NCBI GenBank assembly: GCA_018898235.1
Contig: JAHIJU010000297.1
Span: forward strand, 1-16,248
DNA: 16,248 nt
Direction: 5' to 3'
DNA from: Actinomycetota bacterium
GTDB taxonomy: Bacteria > Actinomycetota > Actinomycetes > Actinomycetales > Cellulomonadaceae
Under the pieces are notes generated by a model. The model saw nothing but the letters and a program-made list of their open reading frames with translations. It was not told the origin of the DNA and made no database searches. Below are positions 1-6,659 of this stretch, piece after piece; positions within the stretch are counted from its first letter, which is position 1, and each line of letters begins with the position of its first letter. Both the position numbers and the translations under genes were made by a program.

Positions 1-93
1 CATCACGCCGGGCAGGTCACAGAAGCGGACGTCGATGAACTTGACGTCCTCGCTCTTGATGAAGGCCAGGACTTCCTCTGGCTTTGTGAACAT
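1..93 (-). CDS. glnA: Glutamine synthetase type I, N-terminal fragment (gene runs off the left edge)
   Basis: Only the first 31 codons are present. They begin MFTKPEEVLAFIKSEDVKFI and continue through DVRFCDLPGVM. The DVRF-x-DLPG-x-M stretch is characteristic of the N-terminus of bacterial type I glutamine synthetases, which make glutamine from glutamate, ammonia and ATP as a cytoplasmic dodecamer. The start is ATG at 93-91, with a good Shine-Dalgarno (GAGGAG, complement of 100-105) six bases upstream. The catalytic and adenylylation regions lie outside the window. A -10-like TAGGCT (complement of 122-127) would give a leader of about 20 nt. The upstream region carries a GlnR-like operator, which supports nitrogen control. 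Which GlnA paralogue this is cannot be decided from 31 residues, though the sequence resembles the main GlnA1 form. Confidence 0.9.
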   Translation of the reverse strand, partial: MFTKPEEVLAFIKSEDVKFIDVRFCDLPGVM

Positions 94-154
94 CCGCTGC
101 TCCTCGGTCGATGGTGCCCGCAGCCTACGGGCGACCCGAGGTTACGAGCGGGGC

Positions 155-192
155 GTTTCTCTGCCGTGCACGGCGTGTTTCCGGGCGGTTAC
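155..192 (-). promoter_or_regulatory. GlnR-like operator upstream of glnA (four half-sites at 11-bp period)
   Basis: Read on the minus strand towards glnA, the sequence is GTAAC-N6-GAAAC-N6-TGCAC-N6-GAAAC. The half-sites are at 188-192, 177-181, 166-170 and 155-159. The actinobacterial GlnR box is known as alternating gTnAC and GaAAC half-sites separated by six bases. Here three of the four half-sites match fully and the spacing is exact throughout. The third half-site (TGCAC) keeps only the last AC and the free position. A further GTTAC lies at 208-212 (minus strand), out of phase. The site ends about 60 bp before the glnA start, so it could activate the promoter around 122-127. It could also influence the divergent RDD gene. 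Confidence 0.8.
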
Positions 193-289
193 GGACGGCG
201 TCCCGGTGTAACGATGGCACGACACCGCTGGTGCTCGGTGCCGCTGCTCGCCTGGTGGCGGACGGTCCGGGGCGATCCGCCAGGGCGGC

Positions 290-302
290 TAGCGTGGCCC
301 GA
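290..302 (+). promoter_or_regulatory. Putative leaderless promoter -10 of the RDD gene
   Basis: TAGCGT at 290-295 fits the TANNNT form of an actinobacterial -10 element. The ATG follows after exactly six bases, at 302, where transcription would be expected to begin. No purine-rich Shine-Dalgarno sits in front of this ATG, which fits a leaderless message. No convincing -35 is visible 17-18 bp upstream. Confidence 0.45.
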
Positions 303-706
303 TGACCTTGCCGAGCACCAGGCCCGCGGTGGCGCCCTTGGGTCGCCGCCTCATCGCGCTGGCGGTGGACTGGCTCGCCTGCCTGCTGATCTCGGCGGCC
401 GTCGCGCCGACCACCGGCGGGCTCTGGCTCACCCGGGGCGACCCGTGGGTGACCCTCGCGGTCTTCGCGGTCGAGAACCTGGTGCTCGTCGGGCTCGCGG
501 GGAACACGCTGGGGCACCGGCTCACCGGGCTGCGCGTGCAGCCGGTGGCACGGGCGGCCGACGACCGGGGCCCGGCCGTTCCGGGGCTGGTCGCGGGTGC
601 GATCCGTGCGCTCCTGCTGTGCCTGGTGATCCCCGCCGTGGTGTGGACGGGCGACGGTCGGGGGCTGCACGACATGGCGGCCCGGACCGTCATCGTCCGG
701 CGCTGA
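302..706 (+). CDS. RDD family small membrane protein
   Basis: A 134-residue membrane protein with three hydrophobic stretches, at about residues 17-35, 49-67 and 95-114. It shows the layout of the RDD family. Arg15/Arg16 and Asp23 lie in the first membrane segment (GRRLIALAVDWLA). A GNTLGHRLTGLRV motif follows the second segment, and the C-terminus reads GLHDMAARTVIV, like the GxHD-x-(L/A)AxTxVV ending of the family. RDD proteins are poorly characterised; some have been linked to ion transport, and nothing here fixes a substrate. The gene is divergent from glnA and convergent with the DUF4191 gene 43 bp downstream. A gene of this kind between glnA and the lipoate genes is a common actinobacterial arrangement. 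The ATG at 302 is preferred because the homologous region begins a few residues later and a -10-like element is correctly placed. Confidence 0.85.
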   Translation: MTLPSTRPAVAPLGRRLIALAVDWLACLLISAAVAPTTGGLWLTRGDPWVTLAVFAVENLVLVGLAGNTLGHRLTGLRVQPVARAADDRGPAVPGLVAGAIRALLLCLVIPAVVWTGDGRGLHDMAARTVIVRR

Positions 707-749
707 CGCCCCGGCTCATCGGATCGTCCGGCTCACCCGGCGGTCCGGC

Positions 750-1478
750 TCAGCGCCCGCGCAGGCCCTTGTGGTCGGGACGCACCCGCATCGGGTCAAC
801 GCCCTTGGGCACGGGCAGACGGACCCCGCCGAGAGCGGTGAGGCGCTTGTCCACCTCGGCCACCTCCTGCTTGGTCAAGGTCGGGCGCAGCTTCTGCACG
901 GCACGGGTCAGCTTGCGCAGCGGCACCTGACCCTCGTCGTTGCCCATCTGCATCACGATGATCGGCGCACCGCCGACGACCCGGGCGGTGCGCTTGCGCT
1001 CGGCCTCCAGGAGCCGGCTCACGCGATGCGTCGGACCCTCACCGATGAGCAGCACACCCGGACGCCCGACGCCACGGAACACCAGGTCGCGCGTGCGCGG
1101 GTCGACGGCCACCGGCTCCTGGGCGAAGGCCCAGCCGCGGCGGATGGTCGACAGCGCCGAGAAGGTGGCGCCCTCCTGGCCCTCGATCTGGGTGTAGGCG
1201 GCCACCTCGACGCGGCGCGAGAGGTAGAACATCGCGGCGATCAGGCCGAACGGCACGCCCAGCACCGCCCAGTACCACACGTTGTGGAACACCAGGGCCC
1301 CGAGCAGCGCGAAGACCGCCGTCGTCGCGACCACGAGCCCGCCGAGGATCCACCCGGTGCGCGGGTCGAACCGCTGCGTCATCAGGTACGCCTGCCACAG
1401 CTGGTGGTACCAGCGGACCTTCTTGGGCTTGCGGGCCTTCGGCTCGGCGTCGGAGGGTGTCGCGGACTGGCGTGCCAT
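750..1478 (-). CDS. DUF4191 family membrane protein
   Basis: A 242-residue protein with a basic N-terminus (residues 12-22, rich in Lys and Arg). Two adjacent membrane segments lie at about residues 43-64 and 68-86, followed by a soluble, charged C-terminal domain of about 150 residues. The sequence (WYHQLWQAY-x-MTQRFDPR near residues 23-40, and a central VFRGVGRPGVLLIGEG) matches my memory of the DUF4191 proteins encoded next to lipA throughout actinobacteria. Their function is unknown; some may affect membrane processes, but I see no catalytic motif. It lies 11 bp downstream of lipA on the same strand, so it is probably partly co-transcribed. It also has its own -10-like hexamer and no Shine-Dalgarno. 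The open frame extends upstream to 1712, but that extension lies antisense-in-frame over lipA and has no family resemblance. Confidence 0.88.
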   Translation of the reverse strand: MARQSATPSDAEPKARKPKKVRWYHQLWQAYLMTQRFDPRTGWILGGLVVATTAVFALLGALVFHNVWYWAVLGVPFGLIAAMFYLSRRVEVAAYTQIEGQEGATFSALSTIRRGWAFAQEPVAVDPRTRDLVFRGVGRPGVLLIGEGPTHRVSRLLEAERKRTARVVGGAPIIVMQMGNDEGQVPLRKLTRAVQKLRPTLTKQEVAEVDKRLTALGGVRLPVPKGVDPMRVRPDHKGLRGR

Positions 1479-1492
1479 GAGGCGCGAGTCTA
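1479..1492 (-). promoter_or_regulatory. Putative internal -10 element of the DUF4191 gene, overlapping the lipA stop codon
   Basis: On the minus strand TAGACT (complement of 1487-1492) fits TANNNT and lies eight bases before the ATG at 1478. Its first three bases are the lipA stop codon TAG (1492-1490). The short gap (CGCGCCTC) has no Shine-Dalgarno. A transcript from here would be leaderless or have only 1-2 leader bases. No clear -35 is visible, so the call is tentative. Confidence 0.35.
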
Positions 1493-2494
1493 CCTGCGGG
1501 CGAGGAGCGCCGACGCCTCCTGGCGGGCGGACCCACCTTCGGCCAGGTGGGCCAGGTTGGCCGGCAGCGGACGGCCCAGCCGCTCCATCGCCCGGGCCCA
1601 CAGGCGTGCCGCCCGGTAGGAGGAACGGACGAGCGGTCCGGCCATCACCGCGGCGAAGCCGAGCTCGTCGGCGTGCGCCGCGAGGTCCACGAACTCCTGG
1701 GGGTGCACCCACCGCTCGACCGGGTGGTGGCGCACGGACGGACGCAGGTACTGGGTGAGCGTGACGATCTCGCAGCCTGCCGAACGCATGTCGGCCAGGG
1801 CGTCGGCCGCCTCCTGGGTTGTCTCACCCATCCCGAGGATGAGGTTCGACTTGGTGACCAGACCCGCGTCGCGAGCCGCCGTGAGAACGGCCAGCGAACG
1901 GTCGTAGCGGAACGCCGGCCTGACCTTGGAGAAGATGCGCGGCACGGTCTCGAGGTTGTGCGCGAGCACCTCGGGGGCCGACCCGAAGACCTCCGCGAGC
2001 TGGTCGGGGGTGCCCCGGAAGTCGGGGATGAGCAGCTCGACCCCGGCGCCCGGTGTGCGGGCGTGGATCTCGCGCACGGTCTGGGCGTACAGCCAGGCGC
2101 CGCCGTCGGGCAGGTCGTCGCGGGCCACGCCGGTGACGGTGGCGTAGCGCAGACCCATCGTGGCCACGGAGCCGGCCACCTTGGCCGGCTCGTCACGGTC
2201 GAGGGCCGCGGGCCGGCCGGTGTCGATCTGGCAGAAGTCGCAGCGCCGGGTGCACTGGTCGCCACCGATGAGGAAGGTCGCCTCGCGGTCCTCCCAGCAC
2301 TCGAAGATGTTGGGGCAGCCTGCTTCCTCGCAGACCGTGTGCAGCCCCTGGCCCGCCACCAGGTCGTGCAGCTGCGCGTACTGCGGGCCGATGGTCGCGC
2401 GGGTGCGGATCCACTCGGGCTTGCGCTCGATCGGGGTCTCGGCGTTGCGCGCCTCGACCCGGAGCATCCGTCGTCCCTGTGCTTCGACTCCCAT
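1490..2494 (-). CDS. lipA: Lipoyl synthase (radical SAM)
   Basis: A 334-residue radical SAM enzyme that inserts two sulfur atoms at C6 and C8 of the protein-bound octanoyl group. It thereby matures lipoyl domains such as those of the E2 protein in this window. The auxiliary cluster motif C-x4-C-x5-C is at Cys55, Cys60 and Cys66. The SAM cluster motif C-x3-C-x2-C is at Cys81, Cys85 and Cys88 (CTRRCDFC). The C-terminal RSSY motif that ligates the auxiliary cluster is at 290-293 (GPLVRSSYRA). Length and the opening GRRMLRVEARN-x-x-TPIE are typical of actinobacterial LipA, so I use the ATG at 2494 rather than the internal ATG at 2467. No Shine-Dalgarno precedes it, but TAGGCT sits six bases before the start. 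It is separated from lipB by the oppositely oriented flavodoxin gene, so the two are not an operon here. Confidence 0.97.
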   Translation of the reverse strand: MGVEAQGRRMLRVEARNAETPIERKPEWIRTRATIGPQYAQLHDLVAGQGLHTVCEEAGCPNIFECWEDREATFLIGGDQCTRRCDFCQIDTGRPAALDRDEPAKVAGSVATMGLRYATVTGVARDDLPDGGAWLYAQTVREIHARTPGAGVELLIPDFRGTPDQLAEVFGSAPEVLAHNLETVPRIFSKVRPAFRYDRSLAVLTAARDAGLVTKSNLILGMGETTQEAADALADMRSAGCEIVTLTQYLRPSVRHHPVERWVHPQEFVDLAAHADELGFAAVMAGPLVRSSYRAARLWARAMERLGRPLPANLAHLAEGGSARQEASALLARR

Positions 2495-2506
2495 CGGCGC
2501 AGCCTA
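2495..2506 (-). promoter_or_regulatory. Putative leaderless promoter -10 of lipA
   Basis: On the minus strand TAGGCT (complement of 2501-2506) is followed by six bases and then the lipA ATG (2494-2492). This is the spacing at which transcription would start on the A of the start codon. There is no Shine-Dalgarno in the intervening GCGCCG or just upstream. A -35 element is not obvious. Confidence 0.45.
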
Positions 2507-2616
2507 GCCGCCCTCGGGTCCGGGGACCTTCGACCCTGTCCCGGACCAGGGCGCTCGGCGAGCCTGGCCGGACCGCGTTCCGCATCGTCGCGGGCCGGAG
2601 CGGAAGGGGCACCGCC

Positions 2617-3102
2617 ATGCAGGTTCTGGTCAGCGTCTCGTCGAGGCACGGGGGGACACGCGAGCTCGGCGGCCGGGTGGCGGATGCGCTGCGCGATCGC
2701 GGGTACGACGTCGACCAGGTCGAGCCGGACGAGGTCGAGCACGTGCACCCGTACGACGCCGTCGTGCTCGGCACCTCGGTCTACGTCGGACGCGTCGGCC
2801 TGGACCTCAAGGACCTGGTGGAACGCCAGGGTGCGTCGCTGCGCGACCGGAAGGTCTGGATGTTCTGGTCGGGGCCGGCCACCGACGATCCGGAGCACGT
2901 CGCCGCGCCCGAGGACGTGGAGTCCGTGGCGCACGCGGTCGGCGTCGCGCGGGTGCAGGTGTTCGGCGGCCGGGTGGAGCGCGAGGCGTTGTCGATCACC
3001 GAGCGTTCGTTGGTCGCCCTCGTCCCGGTCGAGCCCGGGGACCACCGGGACCTGGCGGCCGCCTATGCCTGGGGGAGCCAGATCGCGGCCGCGCTCTCCT
3101 GA
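2617..3102 (+). CDS. Flavodoxin-domain protein, HemG-like
   Basis: A 161-residue soluble protein with a flavodoxin fold. The N-terminal strand and FMN-phosphate loop are VLVSVSSRHGGTRELGGRVA (residues 3-22). A central YDAVVLGTSVYVGR at about 55-70 resembles the YDAVV-x-G(S/T)xxYxGR signature of the menaquinone-dependent protoporphyrinogen oxidase (HemG) group. The C-terminal FGGRVE and GDHRDLAAAYAWG stretches also fit that group. It could oxidise protoporphyrinogen, or be an uncharacterised flavoprotein using FMN; heme genes are not seen nearby. GGAAGGGG at 2602-2609 is a good Shine-Dalgarno seven bases before the ATG at 2617, which is why I reject the longer frame from 2479. The gene lies opposite to and between lipA and lipB, and its last 40 bases overlap the 3' end of lipB. 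Confidence 0.78.
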   Translation: MQVLVSVSSRHGGTRELGGRVADALRDRGYDVDQVEPDEVEHVHPYDAVVLGTSVYVGRVGLDLKDLVERQGASLRDRKVWMFWSGPATDDPEHVAAPEDVESVAHAVGVARVQVFGGRVEREALSITERSLVALVPVEPGDHRDLAAAYAWGSQIAAALS

Positions 3103-3830
3103 GGCGCCCCGTCCTGAGCTGCAGGCAGCGGGGGTGCCGCCGTGCCGCTGCAGCCCTGGACGAGGACGGCCCGATCCGCCGCGAGCAGCGGGGGCAGCGC
3201 CGTCGACAGGTGCCCCTGCACCAGCGGGACGACCTCGGCGATGGACACCGCCCGCCCCAGCTCGACCGACAGGCTGGTGACACCGGCGTCGGCGATGCCG
3301 CACGGCACGATCCGATCGAAGGCGGTCAGGTCCGGGCACACGTTGAGGGCGAAACCGTGCATCGTGACGCCCCGGGCGACCCGCACGCCGATCGCCGCGA
3401 CCTTGCGCTCGGGGCGCCCGGTGCCCGGGTCGGCGGCGAACCAGACCCCCGAGCGGCCCTCGACCCGGACGGCCGCGCGGCCCAGCGCGGCGCACACGTC
3501 GATGAGGGCCTGCTCGATCGCCCGCACGTAGCCGACGACGTCGACGGGTTCGGCGAGCCTGACGATCGGGTAGCCGACCAGCTGGCCGGGTCCGTGCCAG
3601 GTGATCCGACCACCCCGGTCGACCTCGACGACGGGGGTTCCGTCGGTGGGCCGGTCTGTCCGGGCCGTCCGACGCCCGGCGGTGTAGACGCTCTCGTGCT
3701 CGACCAGCAGCACGGTGTCCGGCGCCAGCCCGTCGGCCACCGCGGCGTGCACCTCGCGCTGGTGCGCCCAGATCGGCTCGTAGGGCTGCAGCGAGCGACC
3801 CAGGTCCAGGTCGACGAAGCGGATGCTCAT
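3063..3830 (-). CDS. lipB: Octanoyl-[acyl-carrier-protein]:protein N-octanoyltransferase
   Basis: A 255-residue transferase that moves an octanoyl group from acyl carrier protein to the lysine of lipoyl domains, providing the substrate of LipA. Family motifs are complete. RGGRITWHGPGQLVGYP (residues 72-88) includes His79, Lys143 lies in KVAAIGVR, and Cys177 lies in FDRIVPCGIADAGVTSL. Lys143 and Cys177 are the expected catalytic dyad. After about residue 225 the sequence (GCSGTAAPPLPAAQDG and onward) is low in complexity and not family-like. This tail lies against and overlaps the convergent flavodoxin gene. The start codon ATG (3830-3828) overlaps the stop codon of marR in an ATGA, so translation is probably coupled to marR. 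No separate Shine-Dalgarno is needed. Confidence 0.96.
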   Translation of the reverse strand: MSIRFVDLDLGRSLQPYEPIWAHQREVHAAVADGLAPDTVLLVEHESVYTAGRRTARTDRPTDGTPVVEVDRGGRITWHGPGQLVGYPIVRLAEPVDVVGYVRAIEQALIDVCAALGRAAVRVEGRSGVWFAADPGTGRPERKVAAIGVRVARGVTMHGFALNVCPDLTAFDRIVPCGIADAGVTSLSVELGRAVSIAEVVPLVQGHLSTALPPLLAADRAVLVQGCSGTAAPPLPAAQDGAPQESAAAIWLPQA

Positions 3831-4342
3831 CCGTCCTGCCCCCCGGACCGTTGGTCGTCGTTCGCCACGATCAGGAGCAGCAGCTCGCGGAGCTGGTCGA
3901 GCTGGGCGGGCGTCAGGGACTGGGTGAAGATCTGATCGGCGCGGCGCAGATCGGCCGCCTGCAGCGCGGCCGCCCGACCATCCGCGGTGATGGTGACATC
4001 GACCCTGCGGCGGTCACTCTGGTGCGCGGTGCGGGTGACGAGCGCCGTGCGCTCCAACCGGCCGATGGTGCGGCTCATGGTCTGCTCGGTCACCCCGGCC
4101 AGCGCGGCGAGCTCCCGTTGCGATCGGGCGCCACCGAGCAGGTGGAGCAGGACGGGCAGACTCGCATGGTTGAGGTCCCAGCTGGCCAGGTGGGCGTTCC
4201 AAGCGCGTTCGACGCGGCGCGCCGCCGTGGACAGCAGGCGCCCGGCGGTCCAGTCGGCAGGGTCGGCGGAGGTCGGGTCCGGGCGCGGACCTCCCGGGGT
4301 CAGGGGCGCCGACGTGTGGTCGGCGAGCGCCTTGTCGGTCAT
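3827..4342 (-). CDS. MarR family transcriptional regulator
   Basis: A 171-residue winged-helix regulator. The DNA-binding region is at about residues 72-103 (ARSQRELAALAGVTEQTMSR, then TIGRLERTALVTR). The basic wing SDRRRVDVTIT at 109-119 is the classical MarR D-x-R-x motif. Flanking helices would form the dimer interface. It is divergent from the MMPL exporter, with 55 bp between the two start codons. That arrangement usually means the regulator controls the exporter and itself in response to a toxic or lipophilic ligand. The ATG at 4342 has a strong upstream Shine-Dalgarno (GAGAGGAG, complement of about 4346-4353) and begins a typical MarR length. The frame extends to 4561, but only as antisense to the exporter. 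Its stop overlaps the lipB start (ATGA), which ties lipB expression to this regulator. Confidence 0.93.
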   Translation of the reverse strand: MTDKALADHTSAPLTPGGPRPDPTSADPADWTAGRLLSTAARRVERAWNAHLASWDLNHASLPVLLHLLGGARSQRELAALAGVTEQTMSRTIGRLERTALVTRTAHQSDRRRVDVTITADGRAAALQAADLRRADQIFTQSLTPAQLDQLRELLLLIVANDDQRSGGQDG

Positions 4343-4360
4343 GCCACTCCTCTCCCCGGG

Positions 4361-4398
4361 TTGCCGGAAGGCCTGATGACCCCGCACAATCCTCAGCA
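4361..4398 (+). promoter_or_regulatory. Putative promoter of the MMPL gene (leaderless)
   Basis: TTGCCG at 4361-4366 and CACAAT at 4385-4390 are separated by 18 bp, a plausible housekeeping -35/-10 pair. Seven bases separate the -10 from the ATG at 4398, so transcription would start at or next to the start codon. No Shine-Dalgarno is present in the intervening CCTCAGC, consistent with a leaderless message. Confidence 0.55.
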
Positions 4399-4405
4399 TG
4401 CTGAG
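4392..4405. promoter_or_regulatory. Perfect 14-bp palindrome over the MMPL start, likely MarR operator
   Basis: CTCAGCATGCTGAG is an exact inverted repeat. Its centre falls inside the start codon of the MMPL gene (ATG at 4398-4400). It begins immediately after the predicted -10 element, so a bound dimer would cover the transcription start. MarR dimers bind palindromes of this size in the intergenic region of divergent target genes. Assignment to this MarR is inferred from position. Confidence 0.6.
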
Positions 4406-6572
4406 CGATACGTCACCACGCTGGCTCCGGCCGCTGCCCGTCATCCTCGCACTCGTCGCCTGGCTGGTGGTCGGCGGGATCGGCGGCGCTGCGGGCGGCA
4501 AGCTCTCCTCGGTGCAGAAGAACGACGCCGCGCTCTTCCTGCCGTCCAGCGCGGAGTCCACCCGGGCGGCCGAGCTCTCCGCCGCGTTCGAGCCCGATCA
4601 GACGCTGCCCGCGCTCGTGGTGCTCCGGCCCAGCGACGGCGGGCGCGTGACCCCCGCCCAGCTCGCAGCCGTGCAGCAGACCGTGGCGGGCATCCCAGGT
4701 CTGCCGGTCACCGGAGGCGACGGCACCTGGGGCGACCACCTGATCGCGGACCCCGTCGTGGCACCGGCCGCCGACGGCCTCGCGATCCTCGTCGTCCTGC
4801 CCCTGGACGCTGCGGCCGCCGATCAGCTGCTGCCCGACGGGGACCGGACCTCGACGGTGTTCGTCGCCGATGTCCGCGCCGCGCTGCTGGACCAGCTGGG
4901 CGCCGGCGCCGCCCAGGCCGGCGACCTCGCGCTCAACGCCTGGGTGACCGGGCCGGCGGGGTTCGTCGCCGACCTCGTCTCCGCCTTCGCCGGGATCGAC
5001 GGGGTCCTGCTGTTCACGGCGCTCGGTGCCGTGCTCCTCATCCTGGTCATCGTGTACCGCTCGCCGTTCCTGCCGCTGGCCGTCATCAGCACCGCGGTGT
5101 TCGCGCTCGCGCTGGCCGGCTTCGTCGTGTACGAGCTGGCTGCCCACGACGTGCTCGTGCTCAACGGGCAGTCGCAGGGGATCCTCTCGATCCTCGTGGT
5201 GGGCGCCAGCGTCGACTACTCGCTGCTGCTCGTCGCCCGGTACCGCGAGGAGCTCACGCGTCACGAGCACCCGGCGGCCGCGATGGCGGCGGCACTTCGG
5301 GCGGCGCTCGAGCCCATCGCTGCCAGTGCGGGCACCGTCATCGCCGGGGTGCTGTGCCTCCTGCTGTCCGAGCTCGGGTCGAACCGCTCCCTCGGACCGG
5401 TCGCGGCGATCGGTGTCGTCGCCTCCTTCCTGGCCGCGCTCACGTTGCTGCCGGCGCTCCTGCTGCTCCCCGGTCGACGGGCGCGGGTGCTCTTCTGGCC
5501 GCGGGTCCCCCGTCCGGGCCAGGTCGCGGGGTCGGGTGGGGCCTGGGTGAAGGTCTCGGCGACCGTCGTGCGACGTGCCCGGCTGGTCGGGATCCTGGCC
5601 GTCGTCCTGCTTGCCGGGGCCGCGGCCTTCGCCCCGGGGCTCGACACCCGCGGGAGCGACCAGACGGCGGTCTTCCTCACCAAGGTCGACGCCGTGGAGG
5701 GCCAGCGGGTGCTCGCCGAGCACTTCCCGGCCGGCGCCGTCCAGCCTGCGGTCGTCCTGGTCGCCCAGGACGAGGCGGACACGGTCGTCGCGGCAGCCGA
5801 GAAGGTCGACGGAGTGGACTCGGCGGCGGTGTTCACCGGGACCCCGGCGCTGCCGGGTGCCGCCCCGGTGGTGGTCGACGGACTGGTCCGGGTCGACGTG
5901 GTGACCAGCGCGGCCTCGGACAGCCAGGCGGCCGTCGACGCCGTGGAACGGTTGCGCACCTCGGTGCACGCGGTCGCCCCCGATGCCCTGGTGGGCGGCG
6001 CCGCGGCGCAGACCCTGGACACGCGCCTCGCCGGCCAACGCGACCTGCTCGTGATCATCCCCGTCGTGCTCCTGGTGATCGCGCTGATCCTGGCGCTGCT
6101 GCTGCGCTCCGTGGTGGCACCGCTGGTGCTGCTCGGTGCCAACGTGCTGTCGTTCGCAGCGGCGATGGGCGTGGCCGCGCTGGTGTTCGGGCACCTGCCG
6201 GGCTGGGGGTCCGCCGACCCCACCGTGCCGCTGTACGGCTTCGTGTTCCTCGTCGCGCTCGGGGTCGACTACTCGATCTTCCTGATGACCCGGGTCCGCG
6301 AGGAGTCGCAGCGCGCGGGGACCCGGCGCGGCGTCCAGGAGGGGCTGGCCGTCACCGGGGGCGTCATCACCTCGGCGGGTCTCGTGCTCGCCGCCACCTT
6401 CGCGGCGCTCGCGGTGATCCCGCTGCTCTTCCTGGCCCAGCTCGCGTTCATCGTCGCGTTCGGGGTGCTGCTCGACACCTTCGTGGTCCGCACGTTGCTG
6501 GTGCCCGCCCTGGTGGTCCAGCTCGACCGACGGACCTGGTGGCCGAGCCGGCTCGGCGAGGCGCGCCGCTGA
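4398..6572 (+). CDS. MMPL family transporter (RND superfamily exporter)
   Basis: A 724-residue polytopic membrane protein with the duplicated MMPL layout. One N-terminal helix lies at about residues 13-33, followed by an extracytoplasmic domain to about 195. A helix bundle at about 200-360 is followed by a second half with its own helix near 395-412, an outer domain to about 545, and a bundle at about 550-705. The proton-relay Asp-Tyr pairs of MMPL proteins are present in both halves: Asp273-Tyr274 (GASVDYSLLLVARYREE) and Asp624-Tyr625 (ALGVDYSIFLMTRVREE). Such proteins use the proton gradient to export lipids, drugs or other lipophilic compounds. At 724 residues it is of the short MmpL class without a long C-terminal cytoplasmic tail. 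The substrate is unknown. The divergent MarR and the palindrome at its start suggest ligand-induced export. The kinase-like gene follows 87 bp downstream on the same strand. Confidence 0.93.
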   Translation: MLSDTSPRWLRPLPVILALVAWLVVGGIGGAAGGKLSSVQKNDAALFLPSSAESTRAAELSAAFEPDQTLPALVVLRPSDGGRVTPAQLAAVQQTVAGIPGLPVTGGDGTWGDHLIADPVVAPAADGLAILVVLPLDAAAADQLLPDGDRTSTVFVADVRAALLDQLGAGAAQAGDLALNAWVTGPAGFVADLVSAFAGIDGVLLFTALGAVLLILVIVYRSPFLPLAVISTAVFALALAGFVVYELAAHDVLVLNGQSQGILSILVVGASVDYSLLLVARYREELTRHEHPAAAMAAALRAALEPIAASAGTVIAGVLCLLLSELGSNRSLGPVAAIGVVASFLAALTLLPALLLLPGRRARVLFWPRVPRPGQVAGSGGAWVKVSATVVRRARLVGILAVVLLAGAAAFAPGLDTRGSDQTAVFLTKVDAVEGQRVLAEHFPAGAVQPAVVLVAQDEADTVVAAAEKVDGVDSAAVFTGTPALPGAAPVVVDGLVRVDVVTSAASDSQAAVDAVERLRTSVHAVAPDALVGGAAAQTLDTRLAGQRDLLVIIPVVLLVIALILALLLRSVVAPLVLLGANVLSFAAAMGVAALVFGHLPGWGSADPTVPLYGFVFLVALGVDYSIFLMTRVREESQRAGTRRGVQEGLAVTGGVITSAGLVLAATFAALAVIPLLFLAQLAFIVAFGVLLDTFVVRTLLVPALVVQLDRRTWWPSRLGEARR

Positions 6573-6659
6573 TCCCGGACCCGGACGTGAGCCCGACCCC
6601 GGACGCCGGGCTGTGGACGACGCTCCCCGCGTGAGGCCGGGTCCCGGTTCGATGCGCAC

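Noticed and set aside
111..305. Small plus-strand open frame between glnA and the RDD gene
   Set aside because: It lies over the GlnR-like operator, has an Arg/Ala-rich product without pattern, and overlaps the RDD start.
707..749. GC-rich convergent gap considered as a bidirectional terminator
   Set aside because: Only short, imperfect stems could be formed by eye and there is no T-run. I could not support a terminator.
4343..4561. Upstream extension of the marR frame
   Set aside because: It runs antisense into the MMPL gene. The ATG at 4342 has a strong Shine-Dalgarno and gives a normal MarR length.
3851..6634. A very long plus-strand open frame (927 codons) over marR and the MMPL gene
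   Set aside because: It is antisense to marR and a shifted frame of the MMPL gene. Its product is an Arg/Gly/Ala-rich string with no family motifs, typical of shadow frames in GC-rich DNA.
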